From: an uncultured bacterium
GTDB lineage: Bacteria > Fidelibacterota > Marinisomatia > Marinisomatales > UBA1611
DNA length: 12,279 bases
Direction: 5' to 3'
NCBI GenBank assembly: GCA_938092125.1
Contig: CALKMQ010000120.1
Coordinates: 1-12,279, forward strand
In this document: piece by piece, positions 7,077 through 12,279 of the stretch
Layout: each line of letters starts with the position of its first letter
Numbering within the stretch: the stretch's first letter is position 1
Position numbers and translations under genes: made by a program
Notes under the pieces: model-generated
Databases searched by the model: none
Told to the model about the DNA's origin: nothing
The model's input: the letters and a program-made list of their open reading frames with translations, nothing else

Positions 7077-7800
7077 ATCTTAATATCTTAGATTTTAAAA
7101 TTTTCTGTTTTTGATTAATCTCCTCTTGGCCTTTTAGAGCATTTAAAATCGCTTCTGCTTGAATCATCTGGTCAGATTTTTCTTTTTCAATATTATCAGC
7201 ACTACTGCCCGCAAGTGGCTTATTACCATCTTGGTCTTGATTCTCTTGCTGCTCTTTGTTACCATCTTGGTCCTGATTCTCTTGCTGCTCTTGATTACCT
7301 TCTTGGTCTTGATTCTCTTGCTGCTCTTGATTACCCTCTTGGTCTTGATTCTCTTGCTGCTCTTGATTACCCTCTTGGTCTTGATTCTCTTGCTGCTCTT
7401 CTCTTTTCATTTTTTTTAATATTTCGTAATTGATTTTTGTGTCAATATCACTTGGATTTAACTCTAAAGCTTTTTTATATAATTTTAAACTCTTACTTAT
7501 TTCATCTTTATCCTGCAAAACTCTAGCAATATTATATAAAGCTTTGGACTGAATGATTTCGTTATCTGATTTAGAGGCTTCTTCAAAACTCCTCAAAGCT
7601 AGTTCAATGTTATCATTATAATAAGCGCTTGATCCCAATCCTAATTCAGCAGCGGCATCACCTTTTCTTTTTTTAAGCACTTTTTTATAGTATTCAACTG
7701 CTTCACCATATTTTTTATCATTAAAAAGATCCATTCCTTTGTCCTGTGCAAATGAAAAAGATAAAAGAAAGGATAAAACATAAATATTTTGTTTAGACAT
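7060..7800 (-). CDS. batC: BatC, secreted TPR protein with glutamine-rich repeat
   Basis: The best start is the ATG at 7800 (MSKQNIYVLSFLLSFSFAQ), which yields a signal peptide and 246 residues; extending to 7947 would overlap batB deeply and add an implausible leader. The mature protein has about three TPR-like units (about 22-126: MDLFNDKKYGEAVEYYKKVL, AELGLGSSAYYNDNIELALRSF, ALYNIARVLQDKDEISKSLKLYKKALELNP). A low-complexity tract of five 12-residue repeats follows (135-194). It ends with a conserved-looking BatC tail, AEAILNALKGQEE through a terminal KDW. TPRs suggest a scaffold for the other Bat proteins in the periplasm. It starts 10 bases after batB and runs 17 bases into batD. No clear ribosome-binding site is visible. 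Confidence 0.9.
   Translation of the reverse strand: MSKQNIYVLSFLLSFSFAQDKGMDLFNDKKYGEAVEYYKKVLKKRKGDAAAELGLGSSAYYNDNIELALRSFEEASKSDNEIIQSKALYNIARVLQDKDEISKSLKLYKKALELNPSDIDTKINYEILKKMKREEQQENQDQEGNQEQQENQDQEGNQEQQENQDQEGNQEQQENQDQDGNKEQQENQDQDGNKPLAGSSADNIEKEKSDQMIQAEAILNALKGQEEINQKQKILKSKILRYEKDW
7219..7398 (-). repeat. 36-bp coding tandem repeat inside batC (five units)
   Basis: Five contiguous 36-bp units encode EQQENQDQEGNQ three times, then EQQENQDQDGNK twice. The two units nearest the N-terminus (7363-7398 and 7327-7362) are identical at the DNA level; the next differs by one base and the last two by a few. Conservation of silent positions suggests recent duplication by slippage or unequal recombination. 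The unit length is a multiple of three, so copy-number change would keep the frame. There are no spacers, so this is not a CRISPR array. Confidence 0.96.
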
Positions 7801-7810
7801 TTTGATATAC

Positions 7811-8803
7811 TTATAGTTTTCTTGTTGGTAATAAGAATGCAACAAAAAAGGACAAAAATGAAACAAATGCCAAAGGTTGAAAACGCTCTTCATATTGAGA
7901 ATATTCATGCGAATTAATTTGCCTCTTCTCCATTGCATCGATAGCATTATTTAAATCAGAATAATTATCTCCTTCATTTGAAAAATGAAAAAAACGACCA
8001 CCTCCAGCTAATGCGATATCCTCAAGCATTTTTATATTAAGAATTGAATTTATTAGCTTACCGTTCTTATCCCTTTTGTATTCAATGTTATCGTTCTGTT
8101 TTTGTTTCATTGGTATCAAACTACCAATTTTAGAGCCAACCCCGATTGTATAAATTTCAACCCCAGCTTCATAAGCTTTTTTTGCCAAATTTATTGCGTT
8201 ACCTTCATGGTCTTCACCATCTGTTACTAGAAGCATAACTTTATAATTATTTTGATCTTTTTTAACTGTAGTAATGGCTAATTCCATAGCAGAACTAATA
8301 GAGGTACCCTGATTTGGAATCATTTCCGTATCAATTGCAGATAAAAACAATAATGCAGCCTCATAATCTGTTGTAAGAGGAAGGTATAAATGACTAGTTC
8401 CTGCAAACACTATTATCGAAACTCTATCTCCTTTTAATTTTTGAATTAATTTACGAATTTCATATTTTGCTTTTTCTATCCTTGATGGTTTAACGTCCGA
8501 TGCATTCATGCTTATAGATGTGTCAAATGCGATAACTAAATCAACACCTTGCCTTTCAACTTTTTTCACTTTAGATCCAAATTGAGGACCTGCTGTTGAA
8601 ATTATTAGACAAAAAATTCCAAAAAAAATTAAATACCTTATAGTTTTTTGGTTTCTAAAGTTAATATTTTTATAATTAATGTCTTTTATGTTTTGCTTAG
8701 AGTGAGGGAAAATATCTTTTTTAAAATTTGGATATAATTCCAAGATAAATTGAACAAATAACGGAATCAGAAGTAAAAAAAACCAAGGATTACTAAAACT
8801 CAT
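7811..8803 (-). CDS. batB: BatB, membrane-anchored von Willebrand A protein
   Basis: The 330-residue protein has an N-terminal helix (about 5-22), a second helix (about 56-72), a von Willebrand factor A domain (about 86-290) and a C-terminal helix (about 309-326). This topology puts the vWA domain on one face of the inner membrane, thought to be the periplasmic side. The metal-ion-dependent adhesion site is complete: D94-T-S96-I-S98, T167 in QGTSIS and D195 in VTDGEDHEG. The segment SRIEKAKYEIRKLIQKLKGDRVSIIVFAG is typical of the Bat/BatA-BatB family. vWA domains mediate metal-dependent protein contacts. Its ATG shares one base with the batA stop (TAATG), indicating coupled translation, with AAGG about ten bases upstream. 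It is assigned BatB because it is the second of two paralogous vWA genes. Confidence 0.92.
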   Translation of the reverse strand: MSFSNPWFFLLLIPLFVQFILELYPNFKKDIFPHSKQNIKDINYKNINFRNQKTIRYLIFFGIFCLIISTAGPQFGSKVKKVERQGVDLVIAFDTSISMNASDVKPSRIEKAKYEIRKLIQKLKGDRVSIIVFAGTSHLYLPLTTDYEAALLFLSAIDTEMIPNQGTSISSAMELAITTVKKDQNNYKVMLLVTDGEDHEGNAINLAKKAYEAGVEIYTIGVGSKIGSLIPMKQKQNDNIEYKRDKNGKLINSILNIKMLEDIALAGGGRFFHFSNEGDNYSDLNNAIDAMEKRQINSHEYSQYEERFQPLAFVSFLSFFVAFLLPTRKL

Positions 8804-9771
8804 TAAGTTGCAACCTTAAAAAAATATCTTTTTAAAAATAAATAGAAAAAAGATAATATTAATGCAGGTACTAAGAACCACCTGAAAAGCTCGTAATATG
8901 TTGTAAAACTTTTTATTTTGATCTCAGATCTCTCTAAAATACTTATTTCATCATAAATTGCCGATAGGGCTTTTTTATCGGTGGCTCTAAAAAATTTACC
9001 CCCAGTTTCTTTTGAAATCATTTTTAATGTTTCTGTATCTATTTCATTTCGAATTAATCCTCTACCCGGTATGCGAGAAACAGATTTATCGGTCCCTGCA
9101 GCAATCGTATAAATTTTTATCCCAAACTCACTTGCTAAATTTGATGCTGTAATGGGATCTATTTCACCACTATTGTTGCTTCCATCTGATAATAAAATCA
9201 TTATTTTACTTTTAGATTCACTATCTCTCAATCTATTTGTAGCATTAGCAATTGCCATACCTATGGCTGTACCATCATAATCTTTACTGGCAACACTAAT
9301 TTCATCAACTAGCTTGGATAGAACATTTATATCAGTTGTAAGTGGACATTGAATAAATGATTGACCAGCAAAAACCAATATACCCAATCTATCACCTTCT
9401 CTTGACCGGATAAATTCTTTAGCTGTTTTTTTAACTACCTCTAAGCGATTTGGAGAGAAGTCATCTGCTAACATACTACTTGAGATATCCAAGACAAGTA
9501 AGATATCAATGATTTCAACTTTAGAATTAACTAATTCATCAATTTTTTGAGGTCTAGCAATGGCTACTATAATCAGTGCTAAAATTGTAATTTCAATTGC
9601 TTTTATAATTTTATTTTTTAACTTTCCATAAGTTTTAACATTGCTTGTAAAAAAACGCTCGGAGGAAAATAAAACTGTCCCTTCAAATTTATCGCTATAG
9701 TATTTATAAAAATATATCATGGCCGGAACCAATAATAAAAAAAGTAGGATTAAAGGGTTTTGAAAATTCAA
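8803..9771 (-). CDS. batA: BatA, membrane-anchored von Willebrand A protein (TTG start)
   Basis: The 322-residue protein shares BatB's layout: an N-terminal helix (about 5-22), a second helix (about 56-73), a vWA domain (about 86-280) and a C-terminal helix (about 297-314). The MIDAS residues are present: D95-I-S97-S-S99, T168 in DGTAIG and D196 in LSDGSNNSG. The start appears to be TTG at 9771. In frame, a TAA lies seven codons upstream with no ATG or GTG between. The first downstream ATG (residue 18) would cut away the first membrane helix. The gene follows a 112-base non-coding gap and leads the Bat cluster, so a promoter is likely just upstream. No MoxR ATPase or DUF58 gene lies immediately upstream, unlike most described Bat operons. 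Confidence 0.92.
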   Translation of the reverse strand: MNFQNPLILLFLLLVPAMIYFYKYYSDKFEGTVLFSSERFFTSNVKTYGKLKNKIIKAIEITILALIIVAIARPQKIDELVNSKVEIIDILLVLDISSSMLADDFSPNRLEVVKKTAKEFIRSREGDRLGILVFAGQSFIQCPLTTDINVLSKLVDEISVASKDYDGTAIGMAIANATNRLRDSESKSKIMILLSDGSNNSGEIDPITASNLASEFGIKIYTIAAGTDKSVSRIPGRGLIRNEIDTETLKMISKETGGKFFRATDKKALSAIYDEISILERSEIKIKSFTTYYELFRWFLVPALILSFFYLFLKRYFFKVAT

Positions 9772-9883
9772 AATTATTTTTATGTATTAATTTATTTATA
9801 TAATAAACCAAACAAAACAGACATTGTTCAAAAATAATGATTAAAAGATAATATCTAAAAAAAATAAATGATTAAAATTGAAA
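9772..9883 (-). promoter_or_regulatory. Intergenic gap between tatA and batA, possible Bat-cluster promoter
   Basis: This is the longest non-coding stretch of the window (112 bases), almost all A/T. On the minus strand TATTTTTG (9836 to 9829) fits the TAnnTTTG -7 element known from Bacteroidota, and shares the 11-mer TTATTTTTGAA with the ftsK gap. No convincing -33 TTG lies about 20 bases upstream. A short A/T inverted repeat, AGATA-T-TATCT (9854 to 9844), followed by TTTT, could be a very weak terminator for tatA, but its five-pair stem has a single G-C pair per arm. A promoter for batA is expected here from gene layout rather than shown. Confidence 0.3.
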
Positions 9884-10114
9884 CTACTCTTCCGAATCGT
9901 TGCTCTTATTTTTATCTTCAGATTCTATAACATCCATTATTTCTTTTTTACTAGAATCTACAGCATCTCTGAATTCATTGATTCCAAGACCTAAACCTCT
10001 GGCAAGCTCAGGCAACCTTTTTGCTCCGAATAAAACGAGTACAACGACTAGAACCAATAAAATCTCCCATGGCCCTAGATTAAAAAATGCTAATTGAACT
10101 TGTGATGACATCAT
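9884..10114 (-). CDS. tatA: Sec-independent protein translocase subunit TatA/TatE type
   Basis: TatA oligomers form the translocation element that lets folded, twin-arginine proteins cross the inner membrane. The 76-residue protein has the family pattern: a short periplasmic N-terminus, GPWEILLVLVVVLVLFGAKRLPEL at 14-37 (membrane helix, hinge with FG and the LP motif), an amphipathic helix (LARGLGLGINEFRDAV, about 37-52) and an acidic, lysine-rich tail. This fits TatA/E better than TatB, which usually has a longer tail. The start is the first of two adjacent ATGs (10114 and 10111), with a good GGAG five bases upstream of the first. It lies 17 bases after the DUF4321-like gene. No tatC is in the window. 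Confidence 0.93.
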   Translation of the reverse strand: MMSSQVQLAFFNLGPWEILLVLVVVLVLFGAKRLPELARGLGLGINEFRDAVDSSKKEIMDVIESEDKNKSNDSEE

Positions 10115-10131
10115 AAAATCTCCATATTAAT
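10115..10131 (-). promoter_or_regulatory. Ribosome-binding site of tatA
   Basis: The 17-base spacer between the DUF4321-like gene and tatA contains GGAG on the minus strand, followed by ATTTT and then the ATG at 10114. It is one of the clearest Shine-Dalgarno-like sites in the window and favours the first of the two adjacent Met codons. Confidence 0.5.
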
Positions 10132-10419
10132 TTATCGAAGATATCTCAATATATAATAAGCAATTGCTATACCAATTATACTAGTAAAATTAAAACTAAT
10201 AGATAACCCAAATTTTAGAACAATAACTTTTAAATCTAAAACAATCACTCCTAAATCATTACCAACTAATCCACCTAAATCAAAATTTATTGAAGTAAGA
10301 AAAAAATCTTTCACCACACTTTCAGGAAGCACAAGTGAAAATACGTTGCCAAAAACGCTCCCAAAAATCGCACCTATAAAAAGTGAAATAACTATTATGT
10401 TAACTTTACGTTTTTGCAT
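10132..10419 (-). CDS. Small membrane protein, DUF4321-like
   Basis: This 95-residue protein has two predicted membrane helices, one near residues 7-31 (IIVISLFIGAIFGSVFGNVFSLVLP) and one near 76-92. The stretch between them carries the pattern LDLKVIVLKFGLSISFNFTSIIG (about 61-83), which resembles the C-terminal signature of the DUF4321 family. Family members have no assigned function. The glycine- and small-residue-rich first helix could support helix packing. It sits between pssA (38 bases upstream) and tatA (17 bases downstream) within an envelope gene block, and is most likely co-transcribed with them. No strong ribosome-binding site precedes its ATG. The family match is from memory of the pattern and should be treated as probable. 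Confidence 0.7.
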   Translation of the reverse strand: MQKRKVNIIVISLFIGAIFGSVFGNVFSLVLPESVVKDFFLTSINFDLGGLVGNDLGVIVLDLKVIVLKFGLSISFNFTSIIGIAIAYYILRYLR

Positions 10420-10457
10420 AATCTACATTTTCATTTTAATATCGATTTAAGAATTTT

Positions 10458-11183
10458 TTAAAGATTGGTTGTTCTTAGTCTGTATGCCCATAAAACAGTA
10501 TTAGTAATGATGTAACCTAGACATATAGGTAAGAGCGCAAAACCCTTCCAAATGAATAAAGAAAATGATGAAACTATCAAAATTATTAATAATAGTGAAT
10601 TAGAATGACCAGATTTAAAAGTGATTAATGGTGCTTTTGGAAAATGAATTGGACTAAGCATTAATAAACCTAAAACGCCAACAAGCGACAGGCCTAGTCT
10701 TGGATCGCCATAAAAGCTACCTCCAACAATTTTATTATTAAAATACATGAACGCTAGAATAGTCACGGTGGATATTGGTGTAGATAATCCAATGAAATAA
10801 CTTTTAGGATTATCTTCATCACTTTCCAAATTATACTTTGCTAATCTAACAGTTCCTGCGATTAGAGGAATGAAACTAAAAATTGAACCAACTATTGTAT
10901 TTAATTCAGCACAATAAATATTATATACTAAAACTGAAGGTGCAACACAGAACGAGACAACATCAGCTAACGAATCAAACTCAACACCGAACTTTGAAGA
11001 AATTCCTAATAACCTTGCGATTTTTCCATCAAAAATATCCATCAGTCCAGCAAGCAATATTAAAAAACCTGCCTCTATATATTCCCCGTTCATTATCAAT
11101 AATATAGATGAAAAACCCAAGAACATATTTAAAATAGTAAGGGTGTTAGGGAAAAATCTTTTATTCGAAATTTTAACTTTCAT
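10458..11183 (-). CDS. pssA: CDP-diacylglycerol-serine O-phosphatidyltransferase
   Basis: PssA joins L-serine to CDP-diacylglycerol to make phosphatidylserine in the inner membrane. The 241-residue, multi-helix protein has the full CDP-alcohol phosphotransferase motif: D49-x2-D52-G53-x2-A56-R57-x8-G66-x3-D70-x3-D74, whose aspartates bind metal and act in catalysis. The N-terminal FFPNTLTILNMFLGFSSI stretch and the segment around SYFIGLSTPIS (about 128-138) point to the integral-membrane, serine-specific subfamily (PssA of the Bacillus/archaeal type) rather than phosphatidylglycerophosphate synthase. The ATG overlaps the end of psd by 11 bases, so the two consecutive steps of phosphatidylethanolamine synthesis are translated together. 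A TAGG about six bases upstream may serve as a weak ribosome-binding site. Confidence 0.93.
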   Translation of the reverse strand: MKVKISNKRFFPNTLTILNMFLGFSSILLIMNGEYIEAGFLILLAGLMDIFDGKIARLLGISSKFGVEFDSLADVVSFCVAPSVLVYNIYCAELNTIVGSIFSFIPLIAGTVRLAKYNLESDEDNPKSYFIGLSTPISTVTILAFMYFNNKIVGGSFYGDPRLGLSLVGVLGLLMLSPIHFPKAPLITFKSGHSNSLLLIILIVSSFSLFIWKGFALLPICLGYIITNTVLWAYRLRTTNL

Positions 11184-11817
11184 AAGTACCTAAAATTGTC
11201 TGTCCTCCATATACTTTCTGATCTAGCTCAATCTTCAAACTAATGTTATGAGGAAGGATGATGTCGGTTCTTGAACCAAATCTAATAAACCCTAGTCTAT
11301 CACCTGCTAACATTTTTTTACCTTCTTTTGCATAGCACAATATTCTTCTAGCAACTAACCCTGCAATTTGCTTTACAACAATAACCCCAAATTTAGTATC
11401 TATCGAAATTTCCATTCTTTCATTCTCCTCAGAAGCTCTATGATCAAAAGCAGCTAAAAAGTCTCCCTTGATGTATTTAACATTAATAAATTTACCATCA
11501 ACAGGCATTCTATTGGCATGAACGTTAAAAACACTTAGAAAGATAGAAACTAGTTTTAATTTTTTTCCACTTTCAGGATCCTCAAATTCTTTAATTTTGA
11601 TTATTTTACCATCCGCAGGCGATATTATTAAATTTTTATTTTTAGGTATAACTCTTGCTGGATCTCTAAAAAAATTTAAACAAAAAAGTAAAACTACAAA
11701 AATTATTATTTGAATAAAAAGAATATCAAATTCAGTTAAATAATTAAAAGCAAAAGTTATTCCAAAAATAACAAATAAAGGATAAACTATTAAATTTCCT
11801 TCAGAAGCCAATCTCAT
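11173..11817 (-). CDS. psd: Phosphatidylserine decarboxylase proenzyme, short form
   Basis: Psd converts phosphatidylserine to phosphatidylethanolamine using a pyruvoyl group made by self-cleavage. At 214 residues this is the short, archaeal/Bacteroidota-type form. Two N-terminal hydrophobic helices (about 8-50) anchor it. Motifs follow in order: NFFRDPAR (48-55), SPADGK (66-71), SVFNVHANRMPVDG (95-108), and the cleavage site FGSRTD, with expected cleavage between G181 and S182; S182 would become the pyruvoyl residue. D69 and H100 are likely partners in self-cleavage by analogy with the family. The gene overlaps the upstream protease gene by four bases (ATGA) and the downstream pssA by 11. 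The AGGA about nine bases upstream of the ATG is a plausible ribosome-binding site. Confidence 0.95.
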   Translation of the reverse strand: MRLASEGNLIVYPLFVIFGITFAFNYLTEFDILFIQIIIFVVLLFCLNFFRDPARVIPKNKNLIISPADGKIIKIKEFEDPESGKKLKLVSIFLSVFNVHANRMPVDGKFINVKYIKGDFLAAFDHRASEENERMEISIDTKFGVIVVKQIAGLVARRILCYAKEGKKMLAGDRLGFIRFGSRTDIILPHNISLKIELDQKVYGGQTILGTYES

Positions 11818-12279
11818 TTATATGTTCCTAACTTAAGTTTAATGTTTAAATATACACCATCGCGATATATTTTAAATACAATTCTATCACCAGACCTTAA
11901 ATCTTTTTCAGTAATAATATCTCTAATATCAGAAGGTGAATTTACCTTTTTGTTTGCAGTTGTTACAATAATATCCCCAATTTTAATATCCGCTCTTTGA
12001 GCTGAACTATTTTTATCTACATGAACCACTATAACGCCATCTCGAAAAGGGATGTTTAAATGTCTAATCATACTCCTTGTGATTGGCTGAACCACTAGAC
12101 CTGTTGTAAAGCTACGATCTATACTCCCCGATATTTTCAATTCTTTTGCTATTCTTTTTGCAGCATTTATTGGAATTGCAAAACCAATACCAATCGAGCC
12201 CCTATTTTGATTTGATCCAGTAAAAATAAACGTATTTATTCCAATTACTTCGCCATTAGCATTAACTAGAGGCCCACCA
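11814..12279 (-). CDS. HtrA/Deg-family serine protease, C-terminal part (runs off right edge)
   Basis: The frame is open from the window edge (first whole codon at 12278) to a TGA at 11814, giving the last 154 residues. It begins GGPLVNANGEVIGINTF, the strand just after the catalytic GNSGGPL serine of trypsin-like Deg proteases; the serine itself lies just outside. IGIGFAIPINAAKRIAKEL follows, the usual link into a PDZ domain. That single PDZ domain (about 60-150 of the fragment) contains DGVIVVHVDKNSSAQRADIKIGDIIVTTANKKVNSPSDIRDII. Only one PDZ domain occurs before the stop, as in DegS/HhoA-like rather than DegP-like members. The role would be quality control or regulated cleavage of periplasmic proteins. 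It shares a four-base ATGA overlap with psd. An internal Met at 12140 is not the true start. Confidence 0.93.
   Translation of the reverse strand, partial: GGPLVNANGEVIGINTFIFTGSNQNRGSIGIGFAIPINAAKRIAKELKISGSIDRSFTTGLVVQPITRSMIRHLNIPFRDGVIVVHVDKNSSAQRADIKIGDIIVTTANKKVNSPSDIRDIITEKDLRSGDRIVFKIYRDGVYLNIKLKLGTYK

Noticed and set aside
7219..7398. 36-bp direct repeats as a possible CRISPR array
   Set aside because: Units are contiguous without spacers, in frame, and encode a protein tract; no cas genes are present.
7159..7433. Plus-strand leucine-rich open frames over the batC repeat
   Set aside because: They are antisense shadows of the 36-bp array, kept open by its multiple-of-three period. 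The BatC signal peptide, TPRs and C-terminal tail support the minus strand.
7801..7947. N-terminal extension of BatC to an ATG at 7947
   Set aside because: It would overlap batB by 137 bases and bury the signal peptide behind 49 residues of unlikely sequence. The ATG at 7800 gives a normal exported protein.
9844..9854. Possible rho-independent terminator after tatA
   Set aside because: The stem is only five base pairs with a single G-C pair and a one-base loop, too weak to support a confident call.
9900..10097. 65-residue plus-strand open frame over tatA
   Set aside because: It mirrors TatA on the opposite strand; TatA's FG and LP motifs and its GGAG site support the minus strand.

Overview
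The window is a compact, strongly AT-rich stretch of bacterial chromosome. All sixteen genes I can support lie on the minus strand, so transcription runs from high to low coordinates. There are no RNA genes, mobile elements, phage genes or CRISPR arrays. The gene set is core housekeeping plus a complete batA-batE cluster. The low G+C, long A/T runs, absence of strong Shine-Dalgarno sites at many starts, a Bat cluster, a DUF4321-type protein and a short-form phosphatidylserine decarboxylase would suit a member of the Fibrobacterota-Chlorobiota-Bacteroidota (FCB) group, perhaps a marine Marinimicrobia (SAR406)-like lineage. That assignment is inference and only moderately secure.

In transcription order, the right side (about 12279 to 9884) is an envelope block. 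It starts with the C-terminal part of an HtrA/Deg serine protease (cut by the window edge). Next come psd and pssA, which together make phosphatidylethanolamine from CDP-diacylglycerol and serine. A small two-helix DUF4321-like membrane protein and a TatA-type twin-arginine translocase subunit follow. A 112-base AT-rich gap (9772-9883) separates this block from the next.

The centre (9771 to 4609) is the Bat cluster: batA and batB (membrane-anchored von Willebrand A proteins with intact MIDAS motifs), batC (secreted TPR protein with a 12-residue repeat tract), batD (large periplasmic protein with a C-terminal anchor) and batE (TPR, two membrane helices, SH3b). The MoxR ATPase and DUF58 genes that normally head such clusters are not directly upstream; tatA is there instead.

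The left side (4609 to 1243) continues with no real gap: a small SPOR-domain protein, a YebC-family protein, ruvC, ruvA and gcvT. From batA to gcvT most junctions are overlaps of 1 to 17 bases, or gaps of 10 to 17 bases, so translational coupling is likely. A 61-base gap then precedes ftsK, whose N-terminal 393 codons are present before the left edge. FtsK carries a striking 15-bp minisatellite encoding a five-residue acidic repeat.

I found no clearly new system. The points most worth a second look are the Bat cluster without its usual ATPase neighbours, the SPOR protein coupled to batE, and two in-frame coding minisatellites in envelope or division proteins.
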